Assembly (NCBI RefSeq): GCF_013283195.1 | Contig: NZ_JABEKT010000003.1 | Span: 442,994 to 506,993, forward strand | DNA length: 64,000 bases | Reading direction: 5' to 3' | Source of the DNA: Ensifer adhaerens | GTDB taxonomy: Bacteria; Pseudomonadota; Alphaproteobacteria; Rhizobiales; Rhizobiaceae | The notes under the pieces: generated by a model | Databases searched by the model: none | Told to the model about the DNA's origin: nothing | The model's input: the letters and a program-made list of their open reading frames with translations, nothing else | Program-made: the position numbers and the translations under genes | In this document: positions 44,488 to 53,131 of the stretch, piece by piece | Layout of the letters: every line of letters begins with the position of its first letter | Position numbering within the stretch: position 1 is the first letter of the stretch

Positions 44488-46965
44488 ATGGCCTTGCCCA
44501 CGTCAACGTATCGACTTCAGTTTCGCCAGGGGATGACTTTCAGGCGCGCGAGCAAGCTTGTTCCATATCTGGCGCGTATGGGCGTCAGCCATGTTTATAC
44601 CTCCCCCATCATGAAAGCGGTAAAGGGTTCGACACACGGCTATGATGTGGTCGACTTCAACATGATCGAGCCAGCTTTGGGCGGGATGGAAGGCTTCAAC
44701 GTCTTTTGTGATGTCCTTAGGCGCCACGGCCTCGAAATCATCGTCGACATCGTGCCGAACCATATGGCTGCTTCGGTCGAAAACCCCTGGTGGCATGATG
44801 TCCTGGCACACGGGATGGCAAGCCCATATTCTCAATGTTTCGATATCGATTGGCGTCGGCGCCTGACACTTCCAGTCCTGCGGCAACAGTATTGCGACGA
44901 GGTTTCCCGCGGCGCTTTCACGCTGACGATCGAACGAGATTGCCCGTGTATCCGATATGGTGATGTGTCCTACCCCTTATGTTCCGGCAGCGAATTGTCC
45001 TCAGCAGTCATGAGCGGGTCCGATCTCGACACACTGGCGCGATCGAAGGAATTTATGATTCAGCTTCATGCTGCCCAAGCTTACGAAATGATCCCATGGA
45101 GGGATGCCTCCCGCGCGCTGTCATATCGACGCTTCTTCGAAATCAGCGGACTTGTAGGGTTAAGGGTGGAAGAGCGGCAAGTGTTCGAGGACGTGCATCG
45201 GCTTGTCCTTGAAATGGTAAACTCCGGCCAGGTAGGGGGCCTGCGCATCGACCACGTCGACGGGCTTGTCGATCCGGCGGGATACCTTGATCGGCTGCGC
45301 GCGGCCACAGGCCCCGATATTTTCATCGTCGTGGAGAAGATCCTGGTCAAGGGTGAGCGTTTGCCGCAATGGTCGATTGCGGGCACGACCGGGTACGAAT
45401 TCATCGATGCATCGAGCGGAGTATTTGTTTCAAGAGAGGGGCTTCGCGAACTTGGCGATGCCTATGAACGGATAGCACCGGAGACGTCTGACCTCGAACT
45501 GGCAAGAAGAAAGGCGCAAAGCGAGATGGTGCGAAGGCACTTCGTTGGTGAAGTTGAACGCCTTGTCGAAATCGCCGAAACAGCGTCTGGACAAACGGGC
45601 CTGAAACCAGCGATCGAGGAAGTGCTGATCGGCTTTCCGCGCTACAGGACCTACCTGAGCGATACCGTTTCATCGACCGCCGATCAACGCATTCTCGCTC
45701 AGGCTGTCGCAAGCGCATTACGCGAAGTAGATGACGCAGCGCTCTTGGATACAGTTGCTGAACTCCTTCTGGCGCCTGCCGGGCAAGAAGGCGTTAAGTT
45801 TCGCAATCGGTTCCAACAGCTTACCGGTCCTGTGCTCGCCAAGGCGGTCGAGGATACCCTCTTTTATCGATATACATGCTGTCTTGCCCTAAACGAGGTC
45901 GGATGCGAGGCTGAACTTCCGTCAGGAGGGATCGACGGCTTTCACGCCAAGATGCTTGAACGCCTTTCAGCACAGCCATCGGGTCTGTCGGCCACGAGCA
46001 CCCATGACACCAAATGGAGCGAGGATGCGCGTTGCAGGCTGTGGGCGATCACCGAGGACGCTGGATCCTGGTCATCGCAATTCGAAAGATGGAAAGGCCG
46101 CGCCCTGTCCCACCTTGAGGATCGGCTTGATGCGAATACCGAGTGGACGCTGTTCCAGGCGCTGCTTGCCGTTTTGCCGGCCGAGCTTTCTTCGGCCTCG
46201 CTCGCCAGCCTATATCAACGCTTCTTAACCTATGCCGTGAAGGCGGCGCGCGAGGCGAAGATGGGGACGTCCTGGCTGGCTGTAAATGAGGAATACGAGA
46301 CGCGGTTGCGACGCTTCGTCGAGGGGATATTCTCGCCGCAGGGAATATCCCATCTTCAAGAGTTCCACACTTTTTCAACACCGTTCATGCTGGCTGGCCT
46401 TGTCAATTCACAGGTGTTGACGTTGCTGAAGTTAGTGGCGCCCGGCATTCCCGATTTCTATCAGGGATGCGAAAATTTAAAATTCGAACTTGTTGATCCG
46501 GACAATCGGCAGCCTCTCCAGGCGAACTACCCCGATGGGTCGACAGACAATTCTCCGGCCTCCCTCGCCAAGTACCGGTTAATAAAAGAAGGCCTGAATC
46601 TACGTCGCGCTTGGCCTCAGCTGTTTGCACGAGGCGATTACGTCCCCTTGCGCGCGATGGGTAGGCGAGCGGAAAAAGTCATCGCATTTGCTCGATACGA
46701 TCGGCACCAGCAGGTGGTAGCAATCGGTTCCACGCAGATGTTACGTCATGTCCATTCCCATACACTCTGCGCGGAGCGGGATTTCTGGCAAGATACCATC
46801 GTGGAACTCCCTGAGGGCCTCAGCCACCAAAACATCGATCTCCTGACAGGCCGAACCTTTCTGAAGCGGACGATTAGACTTGATCGCGCGCTGGAAGGTG
46901 GACCGACTGCAATTCTGGTTGCCTTGCCTCACGAACCGCATGAACGCCTCTCAAATCAATGTTGA
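44488..46965 (+). CDS. treY: Malto-oligosyltrehalose synthase TreY
   Basis: 825 residues, GH13 family. The N-terminus STYRLQFRQGMTFRRASKLV followed by YLARMGVSHVYTSPI is diagnostic. Catalytic region: GLEIIVDIVPNHMA, GLRIDHVDGLVDP, FIVVEKILVKGE. It converts the reducing end of glucan chains to a trehalosyl unit, which TreZ (57055-58848) then releases. Cytosolic. Convergent with the receiver gene at 46956 (10-bp overlap). Confidence 0.95.
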   Translation: MALPTSTYRLQFRQGMTFRRASKLVPYLARMGVSHVYTSPIMKAVKGSTHGYDVVDFNMIEPALGGMEGFNVFCDVLRRHGLEIIVDIVPNHMAASVENPWWHDVLAHGMASPYSQCFDIDWRRRLTLPVLRQQYCDEVSRGAFTLTIERDCPCIRYGDVSYPLCSGSELSSAVMSGSDLDTLARSKEFMIQLHAAQAYEMIPWRDASRALSYRRFFEISGLVGLRVEERQVFEDVHRLVLEMVNSGQVGGLRIDHVDGLVDPAGYLDRLRAATGPDIFIVVEKILVKGERLPQWSIAGTTGYEFIDASSGVFVSREGLRELGDAYERIAPETSDLELARRKAQSEMVRRHFVGEVERLVEIAETASGQTGLKPAIEEVLIGFPRYRTYLSDTVSSTADQRILAQAVASALREVDDAALLDTVAELLLAPAGQEGVKFRNRFQQLTGPVLAKAVEDTLFYRYTCCLALNEVGCEAELPSGGIDGFHAKMLERLSAQPSGLSATSTHDTKWSEDARCRLWAITEDAGSWSSQFERWKGRALSHLEDRLDANTEWTLFQALLAVLPAELSSASLASLYQRFLTYAVKAAREAKMGTSWLAVNEEYETRLRRFVEGIFSPQGISHLQEFHTFSTPFMLAGLVNSQVLTLLKLVAPGIPDFYQGCENLKFELVDPDNRQPLQANYPDGSTDNSPASLAKYRLIKEGLNLRRAWPQLFARGDYVPLRAMGRRAEKVIAFARYDRHQQVVAIGSTQMLRHVHSHTLCAERDFWQDTIVELPEGLSHQNIDLLTGRTFLKRTIRLDRALEGGPTAILVALPHEPHERLSNQC

Positions 46966-47348
46966 CCACCCGGGGGCACGAACAGACCCCGTGCGATATT
47001 TTCAAGCTCGAGTGGTTTGTCACACAAGACATACCCTCTGAAACGATCCGGGATGGCCGATGATCCGAAAGCACTTGCAAAGACGAAAGGGATCCCGCGC
47101 TCCTTTAGCCTCTCGGCAACCGGGAACACCTCGCTGCCGTCCAGTAAGATATCAAGGATTGCCGCGTCAATCGTGTTACGGTCGATGAGCAAAAGAGCAT
47201 CGTCAACACGCGCAGTTGGACCAATTACGACCGCGCCGAGCCTTTCCAGCTTTCCGCGTGCTTCATCGGCGAGCAAGAACTCATCCTCCACCACAAGCAC
47301 GCGCTTGCCGGCGAAATTCGAACTCCAGGACATTTCGAGATTGCTCAA
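46956..47348 (-). CDS. Single-domain response regulator
   Basis: 130 residues, one receiver: RVLVVEDEFLLADEARGKLE, phospho-acceptor Asp in AAILDILLDG, Ser in FVFASAFG, switch Lys in LCDKPLE. No output domain. It lies back to back with an HWE kinase (47625) across about 275 bp, its likely partner. No EcfG-type promoter: a GGAAC at 47406 on the minus strand has no GTT or TT at the right distance. Confidence 0.85.
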   Translation of the reverse strand: MSNLEMSWSSNFAGKRVLVVEDEFLLADEARGKLERLGAVVIGPTARVDDALLLIDRNTIDAAILDILLDGSEVFPVAERLKERGIPFVFASAFGSSAIPDRFRGYVLCDKPLELENIARGLFVPPGGQH

Positions 47349-47539
47349 TATGCACTCCTTCCGGGATTTGTCGCTGCCGCTAAGTTAGCGACCGCCACGT
47401 CACAAGTTCCCGATCAGACCCGGCCCACCAGCCAGTTAAAACCATTCGCCTTGCATTTTGTTTCCCTCCGGCTGGCTGTTCAAGGCTGGACGAGCGTGAG
47501 CGTGGCGGCGCCATCGCCCCGACGACAGACCTGATGCGT

Positions 47540-47565
47540 GGAACATTTGGGCCTCTTTGGTCGTT
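47540..47565 (+). promoter_or_regulatory. EcfG-type promoter for the HWE kinase
   Basis: GGAAC-N18-GTT on the plus strand. Its position inside the longest open frame argues that the kinase starts downstream, at 47601 or later. Confidence 0.62.
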
Positions 47566-47624
47566 TAGGCCGCGTCGAACGATCCCCAGCTTTCCGGGGG
47601 ATGATTGGGGCGGACACAAAATCA

Positions 47625-48647
47625 ATGAAAAGACAGAGGGAAATGGCGAAGTCCGATGCTCACGAGCTTGATCGTGCCAGATTGGCGGCAATCGTCGATT
47701 CTTCGTTCGATCCGATCATCAGCAAGGATCTGGATGGTACGGTTCGAACCTGGAACCGGGCGGCGGAACAGGTGTTCGGTTACAGCGCGAAGGAGATGAT
47801 CGGGGCGCCGATCTTCAAGATAGTTCCGCCGCATCTTGAAAATGAGGAACGGGAAATCCTCGCCAGGGTTGGCGTCGGAGACCATATACCCGCTTTCGAG
47901 ACTGTCAGGCAACTCAAGGATTTGAGCTATATCACGGTATCGTTGACGCTCTCCCCCATCAAGAACGCTCAGGGCCATATCGTGGGGGCTTCGGCGATCA
48001 CGCGCGATATCACGGCCTCTAGGGACCGCGAAAGGCGGATCCGAGTACTGCTTAGAGAAGTCAACCACCGCGTCAAAAATCAATATGCAATCATTCTCTC
48101 GATGATAAGACAGATGCGATGGACCGAGACGGATCCGCAAACCTTCGAGCGTCACATCGCGGAACGGATCATGGCGCTATCCGCCTCGCATGACCTCATC
48201 GTGTCTGCGGATTGGGAGGGTGCGGCACTTGCCGACCTGGTTGCGATACAGCTCAAACCCTTTGGTCATGACGACGTCATAGCATTTCGTGGGCCTGCCG
48301 TGATGCTGACACCGAAAGCTGTCGAGAACCTCGGCATGGCATTTCATGAATTGGCACTAAACTCCTCAAGGCACGGCGTCTTGAGCGGAAAGCCGGGCAC
48401 GATCACGATTTCTTGGAACGTGGGACAAGCAGCGGACCCGAAGACATTCTTTGTCCAATGGGACGAGAAGACGTCTGACCCATTTCCTGCTGCCGGGGAG
48501 CCAAGCTCGGGGTTTGGATCGGTGATCTTGAGAAGAGTCGCGCCGCAAGCGCTCGGGTCGGCGGGTGAGATCATTCGCGAGAAGTTTCGCTTAAACTGGA
48601 CGTTGCAGGGCCAGCTTTCCGGTTTTACGACAGACATCGAACAATAA
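47625..48647 (+). CDS. PAS-domain HWE sensor histidine kinase
   Basis: 340 residues from ATG 47625; ATG 47643 with GAGGG just upstream is equally possible. PAS domain first (AIVDSSFDPIISKDLDGTVR then WNRAAEQVFGYSAKEMIGAP). The DHp helix has the phospho-acceptor His (REVNHRVKNQYAIILSMIRQ). The ATPase domain has the HWE features: His in HELALNSSRHG and Trp-x-Glu in FVQWDEKT, then SGFGSVILRRVAP. No membrane helix, so a cytosolic sensor. HWE kinases commonly feed PhyR-type stress regulators. Confidence 0.88.
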   Translation: MKRQREMAKSDAHELDRARLAAIVDSSFDPIISKDLDGTVRTWNRAAEQVFGYSAKEMIGAPIFKIVPPHLENEEREILARVGVGDHIPAFETVRQLKDLSYITVSLTLSPIKNAQGHIVGASAITRDITASRDRERRIRVLLREVNHRVKNQYAIILSMIRQMRWTETDPQTFERHIAERIMALSASHDLIVSADWEGAALADLVAIQLKPFGHDDVIAFRGPAVMLTPKAVENLGMAFHELALNSSRHGVLSGKPGTITISWNVGQAADPKTFFVQWDEKTSDPFPAAGEPSSGFGSVILRRVAPQALGSAGEIIREKFRLNWTLQGQLSGFTTDIEQ

Positions 48648-48675
48648 TCACAATCAGCGCAATTGGCGAGCGCCT

Positions 48676-48933
48676 TTAGTCTTCTCGGGCCGGCTGCAGG
48701 GTGCCATCATTGCATTTCATGGTCATATGAAGATCCAGGTCATCGCGACGTGGGCCGATTTCCACAAAGATCTTTCGCCCTTCGAGCGGTGTCAGGCGAT
48801 AGGCGCTTATGAACTCTTCAAGATCGTAATGGAGAAAATGAATTGTATCGAGTGAATGCCCGGCGCTCGCACCGATTTTCACTTCTCTGCGGCCAGTGGC
48901 ATCGATGGGCCGCTTGTCACCGTTTTCATTCAT
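48676..48933 (-). CDS. Small hypothetical protein
   Basis: 85 residues with YRLTPLEGRKIFVEIGPRRD and a Cys in MTMKCND. The start overlaps the preceding gene's stop by 8 bp, which suggests translational coupling. The ribosome binding site is weak (AGAAG). No family recognised. Confidence 0.55.
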   Translation of the reverse strand: MNENGDKRPIDATGRREVKIGASAGHSLDTIHFLHYDLEEFISAYRLTPLEGRKIFVEIGPRRDDLDLHMTMKCNDGTLQPARED

Positions 48934-49120
48934 CTAACTTCTGCCGTCTTGAGGGGACATTCGCTTCCAATTCATGCCGGCTCGCATAGGCGCCGAGTAA
49001 AGCAACCACGCGTCGCCTGACCTCGCTTGGAAGACCTTGCTGTCGGCAATATTGCACAACGTCATAGACCGGCCGGTTCGGACTTTTGATGACATCGGTA
49101 CCCTTGGCGTGCCTGGACAT
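48926..49120 (-). CDS. Small hypothetical protein, stress promoter
   Basis: 64 residues, basic, probably helical (YDVVQYCRQQGLPSEVRRRV then VALLGAYASRHELEANV). First gene of a two-gene unit with 48676-48933 under an EcfG-type promoter 30 bp upstream. Function unknown. Confidence 0.62.
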   Translation of the reverse strand: MSRHAKGTDVIKSPNRPVYDVVQYCRQQGLPSEVRRRVVALLGAYASRHELEANVPSRRQKLDE

Positions 49121-49150
49121 ATTCGCCTGCGCCTCCCTGGCACGGTGTCA

Positions 49151-49175
49151 AACCAGCAGACGGCGCAAAGGTTCC
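49151..49175 (-). promoter_or_regulatory. EcfG-type promoter for the unit at 49120
   Basis: GGAAC-N17-GTT on the minus strand, back to back with the promoter at 49246. Confidence 0.72.
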
Positions 49176-49245
49176 CTCCTTTGCAGGGCTCATCGAGAAA
49201 TATCTCCCCTACGCCACGTTAGTACCGATACCGATGCAGCAATTT

Positions 49246-49270
49246 GGAACACTTTGGTCATCGGCTGGTT
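49246..49270 (+). promoter_or_regulatory. EcfG-type promoter for the flavodoxin-like reductase
   Basis: GGAAC-N17-GTT on the plus strand, 52 bp before the ATG. Confidence 0.72.
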
Positions 49271-49322
49271 GAAGAGGCACTTGAATTGCCCGTGACATGT
49301 TCGCCACTCAGAGGAACCCCAA

Positions 49323-49937
49323 ATGCCGCTGCAAGCCGTAGCACTGAATTGCACCCTCAAGACCCGCTCTGGGGAGCCATCGTCCACCGATCGGATGCTG
49401 AAACTGGTTGCCAGCGAATTGAAGAAAAGCGGTGTCAAGACCAAGTACCTCCGTCTTGCCAATCTTGCAATCCTGCCCGGTGTGACATCAGATGAAGGAG
49501 AAGGCGACGACTGGCCGGACGTCCGTAAAGAGATCCTCACCGCCGACATTCTGATCCTGGGAACTCCCATTTGGCTTGGCCAGCCCTCCAGCGTCGCCAA
49601 AAGGGTGCTTGAGCGTATGGACGCCTTCCTGGACGAAACAGACGAGCAGGGCCGCATGATCTCTTATGGCCGCGTGGCAGCTGTCGCAGTCGTCGGAAAC
49701 GAGGATGGTGCGCACCATGTATCAGCCGAGATTTTTCAGGCGCTGAACGATGTGGGGTTCTCCATCCCCGCCAATGCAGTCTGCTACTGGGTTGGCGAGG
49801 CCATGGGAGAAACAAATTTTGCCGATCTCAAGCAAGTGCCCGAGCCTGTTGAGAAGATGGCCAGCATGTTGGCCCGCAACGCCAGCCACCTCGCAAGGCT
49901 GCTTGCGGATGCCCCTTATCCGGGGGAGGCCGTTTAA
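49323..49937 (+). CDS. Flavodoxin-fold NAD(P)H-dependent FMN reductase
   Basis: 204 residues. The FMN-binding fold is visible: ALNCTLKTRSGEPSSTDRML (phosphate loop), ADILILGTPIWLGQPSSVAK, and AAVAVVGNEDGAHHVSAEIF. The family includes quinone and azo-dye reductases with stress functions. GAGGAAC lies eight bases before the ATG. A broken SDR gene follows immediately and may once have been in the same operon. Confidence 0.82.
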   Translation: MPLQAVALNCTLKTRSGEPSSTDRMLKLVASELKKSGVKTKYLRLANLAILPGVTSDEGEGDDWPDVRKEILTADILILGTPIWLGQPSSVAKRVLERMDAFLDETDEQGRMISYGRVAAVAVVGNEDGAHHVSAEIFQALNDVGFSIPANAVCYWVGEAMGETNFADLKQVPEPVEKMASMLARNASHLARLLADAPYPGEAV

Positions 49938-50811
49938 GTAAAGGACGCGACAGAGAACGAAAATAAGAAACGACCCGTCGTCGTGATCACTGCCGCATCA
50001 TCAGGTATCGGGCAAGCGAACGCTGAAGCATTCTCTCGCCAAAGCGCCAGACTGCTGATTACGGCACGGAATGCTTCGGCATTCCATCCGGTCGCCGTGC
50101 GATGCCGGGAACGAGCCGAAGTGCTGGTGGTCCCCACCGACGTCACCAAGCCCCATTCGACGAAACGCCCCAAGATGTCCATAAGCACGTGATCCGAACG
50201 AACCTCATTGGACATCTCAACGACGAGTATGCTGTTACTCCGATATTCAAACGTCAGAAACATGGCGCATGATTTCCTTTGGCGGCTTGCCTGCGCCCCT
50301 TTCGCGGCTACCTATTCTGCAATTAAGTTCGGCCTCACGGTGTTCAGCCAATCCCTTCGCGCCGAGCTTTGATCCTATCGCGACATTCACATCTACGATG
50401 ATATCCAACGTTTATGGAAGCGGCAGGGATAGCGCACGGGGAGCGAACTATACCGGTCACAGGCTGACAGCACCTCCGCCGGTCTATGATGCGCCGCGCC
50501 GTCCGCGCCATCCTTCATCTGGCAAAAGTTTCTCTCGCGTCGCTTACACTGGACGCGATGGCGTTCGCGGCGCGCCTTGGCCACTTTGTGGCGCTCAAGC
50601 TTTCAGCGTGGATCCTGGCGAAAATCGTGGCTAGATATTTTCAACGCGTAGCCCTGGCCAGCATCAGTCATGGCAATCTCTTTGAGGCTGCCGCAAAACC
50701 AGGTGGAGTGAGTGCGGCCTTCCCGCCGTATGAGCAACGCCGGTCACAGCTGGGATCGCGATCGCCGTTCTCGGCTTGGCGATGTTGGTTTATGCTCGGA
50801 GGCTACGATAA
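49938..50811 (+). pseudogene. Frameshifted short-chain dehydrogenase
   Basis: Pieces of one SDR protein appear in order in different frames: PVVVITAASSGIGQANAEAF (nucleotide-binding loop), AEVLVVPTDVTK, VIRTNLIGHLNDEYAVTPIF, ISFGG, then GANYTGHRLTAPPPVYD, DAMAFAARLGHFVALKLSAW, SHGNLFE, and a C-terminal membrane helix VLGLAMLVYARRLR ending at 50811. At least four frame changes are needed, and the Tyr-x-x-x-Lys region is disrupted. It directly follows the FMN reductase gene. Confidence 0.7.
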
Positions 50812-51168
50812 GTGGGAACCTGCATGAAACGGAAGACAGGGCGCGCTCCTTCAGTCAACGAGCGCAGCTCCGCCGCTTCGTATTCGCCCGCCAAGGCCAC
50901 GAGGGCAACCCCGATGCCTTCAGGTTCCCATCCAGCCGCTCGGGCGCATTGGACGGAAATCATCGCCGATGTATCCGGCCGGTTCCGCACCAAGAGAGTC
51001 AGGTTTGCCGGTGAAGTCCGCTAGCAATGGCCCGAGAGCCGCCAAGCAATTCTGCATCCGGCCGCTGCATTGGCTAGTTCGCGAGGGTGTAAATTTCGTG
51101 GATGAGCGGCATCAGCGACTCCCTTCAAACTATCGCAACAAATGTTAGGACACGGTACCACTGACATA
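50812..51168. other. No supported gene
   Basis: Overlapping frames on both strands between the SDR relic and the HARP-like gene. None has a clear binding site or recognisable family. Confidence 0.35.
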
Positions 51169-52032
51169 CTAACGGCGCTCGCGGGCGCGTGCCTTCCGCC
51201 GGGCCTCAGTGAGTTCGGGGCGCAGTGGACGCCACCATCCTCGCCGCATTTGCTGAATGGTCGGAGGGTCTCGTGCGGGCCATTCGCGGACAAGCTCCGC
51301 CAATGACGGTCGTCGCCATTTTCCCCACACGTAATGGCCAGCCCCAGCAAGACGATAAAGGTCGGGATAAAGGCTCTCCAAGACATCCGTGCCCACCACC
51401 TCTCCGGTCACCTTCTCAAACGAGACCATGCCCCATGTTGCGGTATCCACGGGGCGCCCGAGGGCTGGCAACGCGGCTGCCAGCAGGGGATGGCGCCTTC
51501 TTGCAAGCTCCGATGCCCTTTTCCTGGCGAGCATCGCCTTGTTGGTTCCACGTTCCACTTCGCGCCGGCGGCGCCTCTCTCCTGGCTCGGCGCGGTGAGC
51601 CTCCTCTTCGAGGCTCGGCCATAGGGCCTTTAGTGCTTCGAAAGAACGGAAAGGCAAATGCCAAGCGCGCTCCACTCGATCCCATCGAGCAAGAGGCAGC
51701 GAACGCAGGAGTTTCACCACCCCGTGCGAAAAGGGCGTTTTTACAATCAGATCGGATGATGCTTCCAGATACGGACTGACGATGGGCTCAAATGAGAAAC
51801 CGTCACGACCCTTTTCATCGGCAAAGCGGTCGCTGCGCGTGGCTTCGAACTCGAGGAAGCTCGCCACCCGCCGAGCCGCGGTGGTGCCCGGTACGAACCA
51901 ACTTTTTTCCTCAGGGCGCCAACGAGCGCGTGGAAACTTCTGACGGAACCTCTCCAAAGTTCCACGATCATATTCAAGTTCCACCGCGAACCCAGGTTGG
52001 TCGGCTCCCGGCTTGACGAATACGCCACGCAT
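51169..52032 (-). CDS. HARP-like repeat protein
   Basis: 287 residues. Two repeats resemble the HARP/SMARCAL1 strand-annealing motif: GTLERFRQKFPRARWRPEEK plus SWFVPGT, and VVKLLRSLPLARWDRVERAW plus HLPFRSFEALKALWP. They lie near residues 24-50 and 105-140. No helicase or nuclease domain is attached. The rest is Arg-rich, with WGKWRRPSLAELVREWPARD near the C-terminus. A nucleic-acid-binding role is inferred. GGAG eight bases before ATG 52032. No stress promoter seen. Confidence 0.6.
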   Translation of the reverse strand: MRGVFVKPGADQPGFAVELEYDRGTLERFRQKFPRARWRPEEKSWFVPGTTAARRVASFLEFEATRSDRFADEKGRDGFSFEPIVSPYLEASSDLIVKTPFSHGVVKLLRSLPLARWDRVERAWHLPFRSFEALKALWPSLEEEAHRAEPGERRRRREVERGTNKAMLARKRASELARRRHPLLAAALPALGRPVDTATWGMVSFEKVTGEVVGTDVLESLYPDLYRLAGAGHYVWGKWRRPSLAELVREWPARDPPTIQQMRRGWWRPLRPELTEARRKARARERR

Positions 52033-52131
52033 CCTGTGCGCTCCATACCATGCTTAAGCAGGTAACGCGTGAGCGCGCGATGCGTTCACTCCGCGGTCAA
52101 CTGGCGGACGACATTCTCGATTCGAGGGTGG

Positions 52132-52392
52132 TCAGCGCTCGAACCAAATATCGATACACTCACCTTGCATGAACGTAGGATGGAACCTGTTATGCAACCA
52201 CCATATGGCACAGGCACTCAGCGTCGTTTCGTTGATGTTGCCTTGCCGATACTGCTCAAGGATAAACCTCACAAGGCGTTCAGCGTCGTCTTTACGGACT
52301 TGCCTGTTTGCAAGGAGGCACGCACGCTGGAAGACTCGATCAAGAACTTCCAGCTCAGATCTGTACAGATCCAATTGTACTTCTTCTTCCAT
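52132..52392 (-). CDS. Small hypothetical protein, stress promoter
   Basis: 86 residues from ATG 52392, chosen for GGGAGG five bases upstream. Helical N-terminal part (DLYRSELEVLDRVFQRACLL) and a Trp/Cys-containing C-terminal part (SACAIWWLHNRFHPTFMQGE). No family recognised. EcfG-type promoter 36 bp upstream. Confidence 0.68.
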   Translation of the reverse strand: MEEEVQLDLYRSELEVLDRVFQRACLLANRQVRKDDAERLVRFILEQYRQGNINETTLSACAIWWLHNRFHPTFMQGECIDIWFER

Positions 52393-52427
52393 GTCGCCCT
52401 CCCGGAATGCGAAACGAAATGGGACCG

Positions 52428-52452
52428 AACTGGAAGATGGACGCCATGTTCC
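52428..52452 (-). promoter_or_regulatory. EcfG-type promoter for the gene at 52392
   Basis: GGAAC-N17-GTT on the minus strand. Confidence 0.72.
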
Positions 52453-52542
52453 GCAATTTCCGGCTATAGGCGGCATTGGCGTTTCTGCTCAGATTTGTGC
52501 GCTAGGACCGCTGGAAACATGCTGGCCGGCCGGCAGACGTCG

Positions 52543-52756
52543 TCAGGAAAGACCAATATCTTCACCGCACCTGGACCTGAATTCATTGCGAACATGGTCA
52601 TTGATGAATCGACCCTGGGCAAAGGCTGACTGAAAGCCTCAAAAATCTCGCTGGGCACTTCAAGGTAATCGTAGCGCCGCCGGGAAGGCAAAGCCAAACC
52701 GACGGGATTTCCTCGGCTGGGTCATAGGTAGACTTATGTGCCAGGGAAGACGGCAT
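52543..52756 (-). pseudogene. Frameshifted KTSC-domain gene
   Basis: Read in three successive frames it gives STYDPAEEIPSVWLCLPGG, then RRYDYLEVPSEIFEAFSQ, then AFAQGRFINDHVRNEF. This is a complete KTSC domain broken by two frameshifts. KTSC domains are small RNA-associated or phage-related domains of unclear function. Its EcfG-type promoter (52798-52822) is still perfect, so the inactivation looks recent. Confidence 0.65.
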
Positions 52757-52797
52757 TTCATTAGGGCCTCAAGTGCGAACGTTCGTTTCGTCGTTTC

Positions 52798-52822
52798 AAC
52801 GTTCAGCGGAGGTCGCCGTTCC
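52798..52822 (-). promoter_or_regulatory. EcfG-type promoter for the KTSC relic
   Basis: GGAAC-N17-GTT (cGTT form) on the minus strand. Confidence 0.68.
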
Positions 52823-52915
52823 ACGCGCCCCGAAAAGTTTTCTTGGCTTGTAAGCGAGGAAATCATATCGTGATGGAATGGCGGTAAGGACGCGATCAAG
52901 AAAACTCAGGCGAGT

Positions 52916-53107
52916 GTGATGGTATCGGAAAAAAAGGGCGATTATGGCGTTGAAGCGGATTCCGGCTCCCTGAGCGAAGAAGATCGCGGCGTCGCTATCG
53001 ATGACACGCCTGACGCGCTTTTGCTACTTGCAAACCGTCTACAGAAGGCGCTTGACGCGCGTTCGACGCCCGCGCCCATAAAAAAGAGCCGCGCAACCGA
53101 ACATTGA
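52916..53107 (+). CDS. Small acidic protein upstream of the receiver-sigma fusion
   Basis: 62-63 residues (GTG 52916 or ATG 52919). Acidic N-terminus (DSGSLSEEDRGVAIDDT), one amphipathic helix (DALLLLANRLQKALDARS), basic tail (IKKSRATEH). It ends 24 bp before the response regulator and is probably co-transcribed. Size and position recall NepR, the anti-sigma factor encoded beside phyR, but the NepR core motif is not recognisable. Function unknown. Confidence 0.55.
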   Translation: MMVSEKKGDYGVEADSGSLSEEDRGVAIDDTPDALLLLANRLQKALDARSTPAPIKKSRATEH

Positions 53108-53131
53108 ACGTCAGCCCAGGAAGGTGCAGGA

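Noticed and set aside
47386-47410. GGAAC on the minus strand upstream of the receiver at 47348
   Set aside because: No GTT or TT at 17-19 bases.
50790-51024. Opposed 60-70-codon frames after the SDR relic
   Set aside because: Neither strand has a binding site or family signal.
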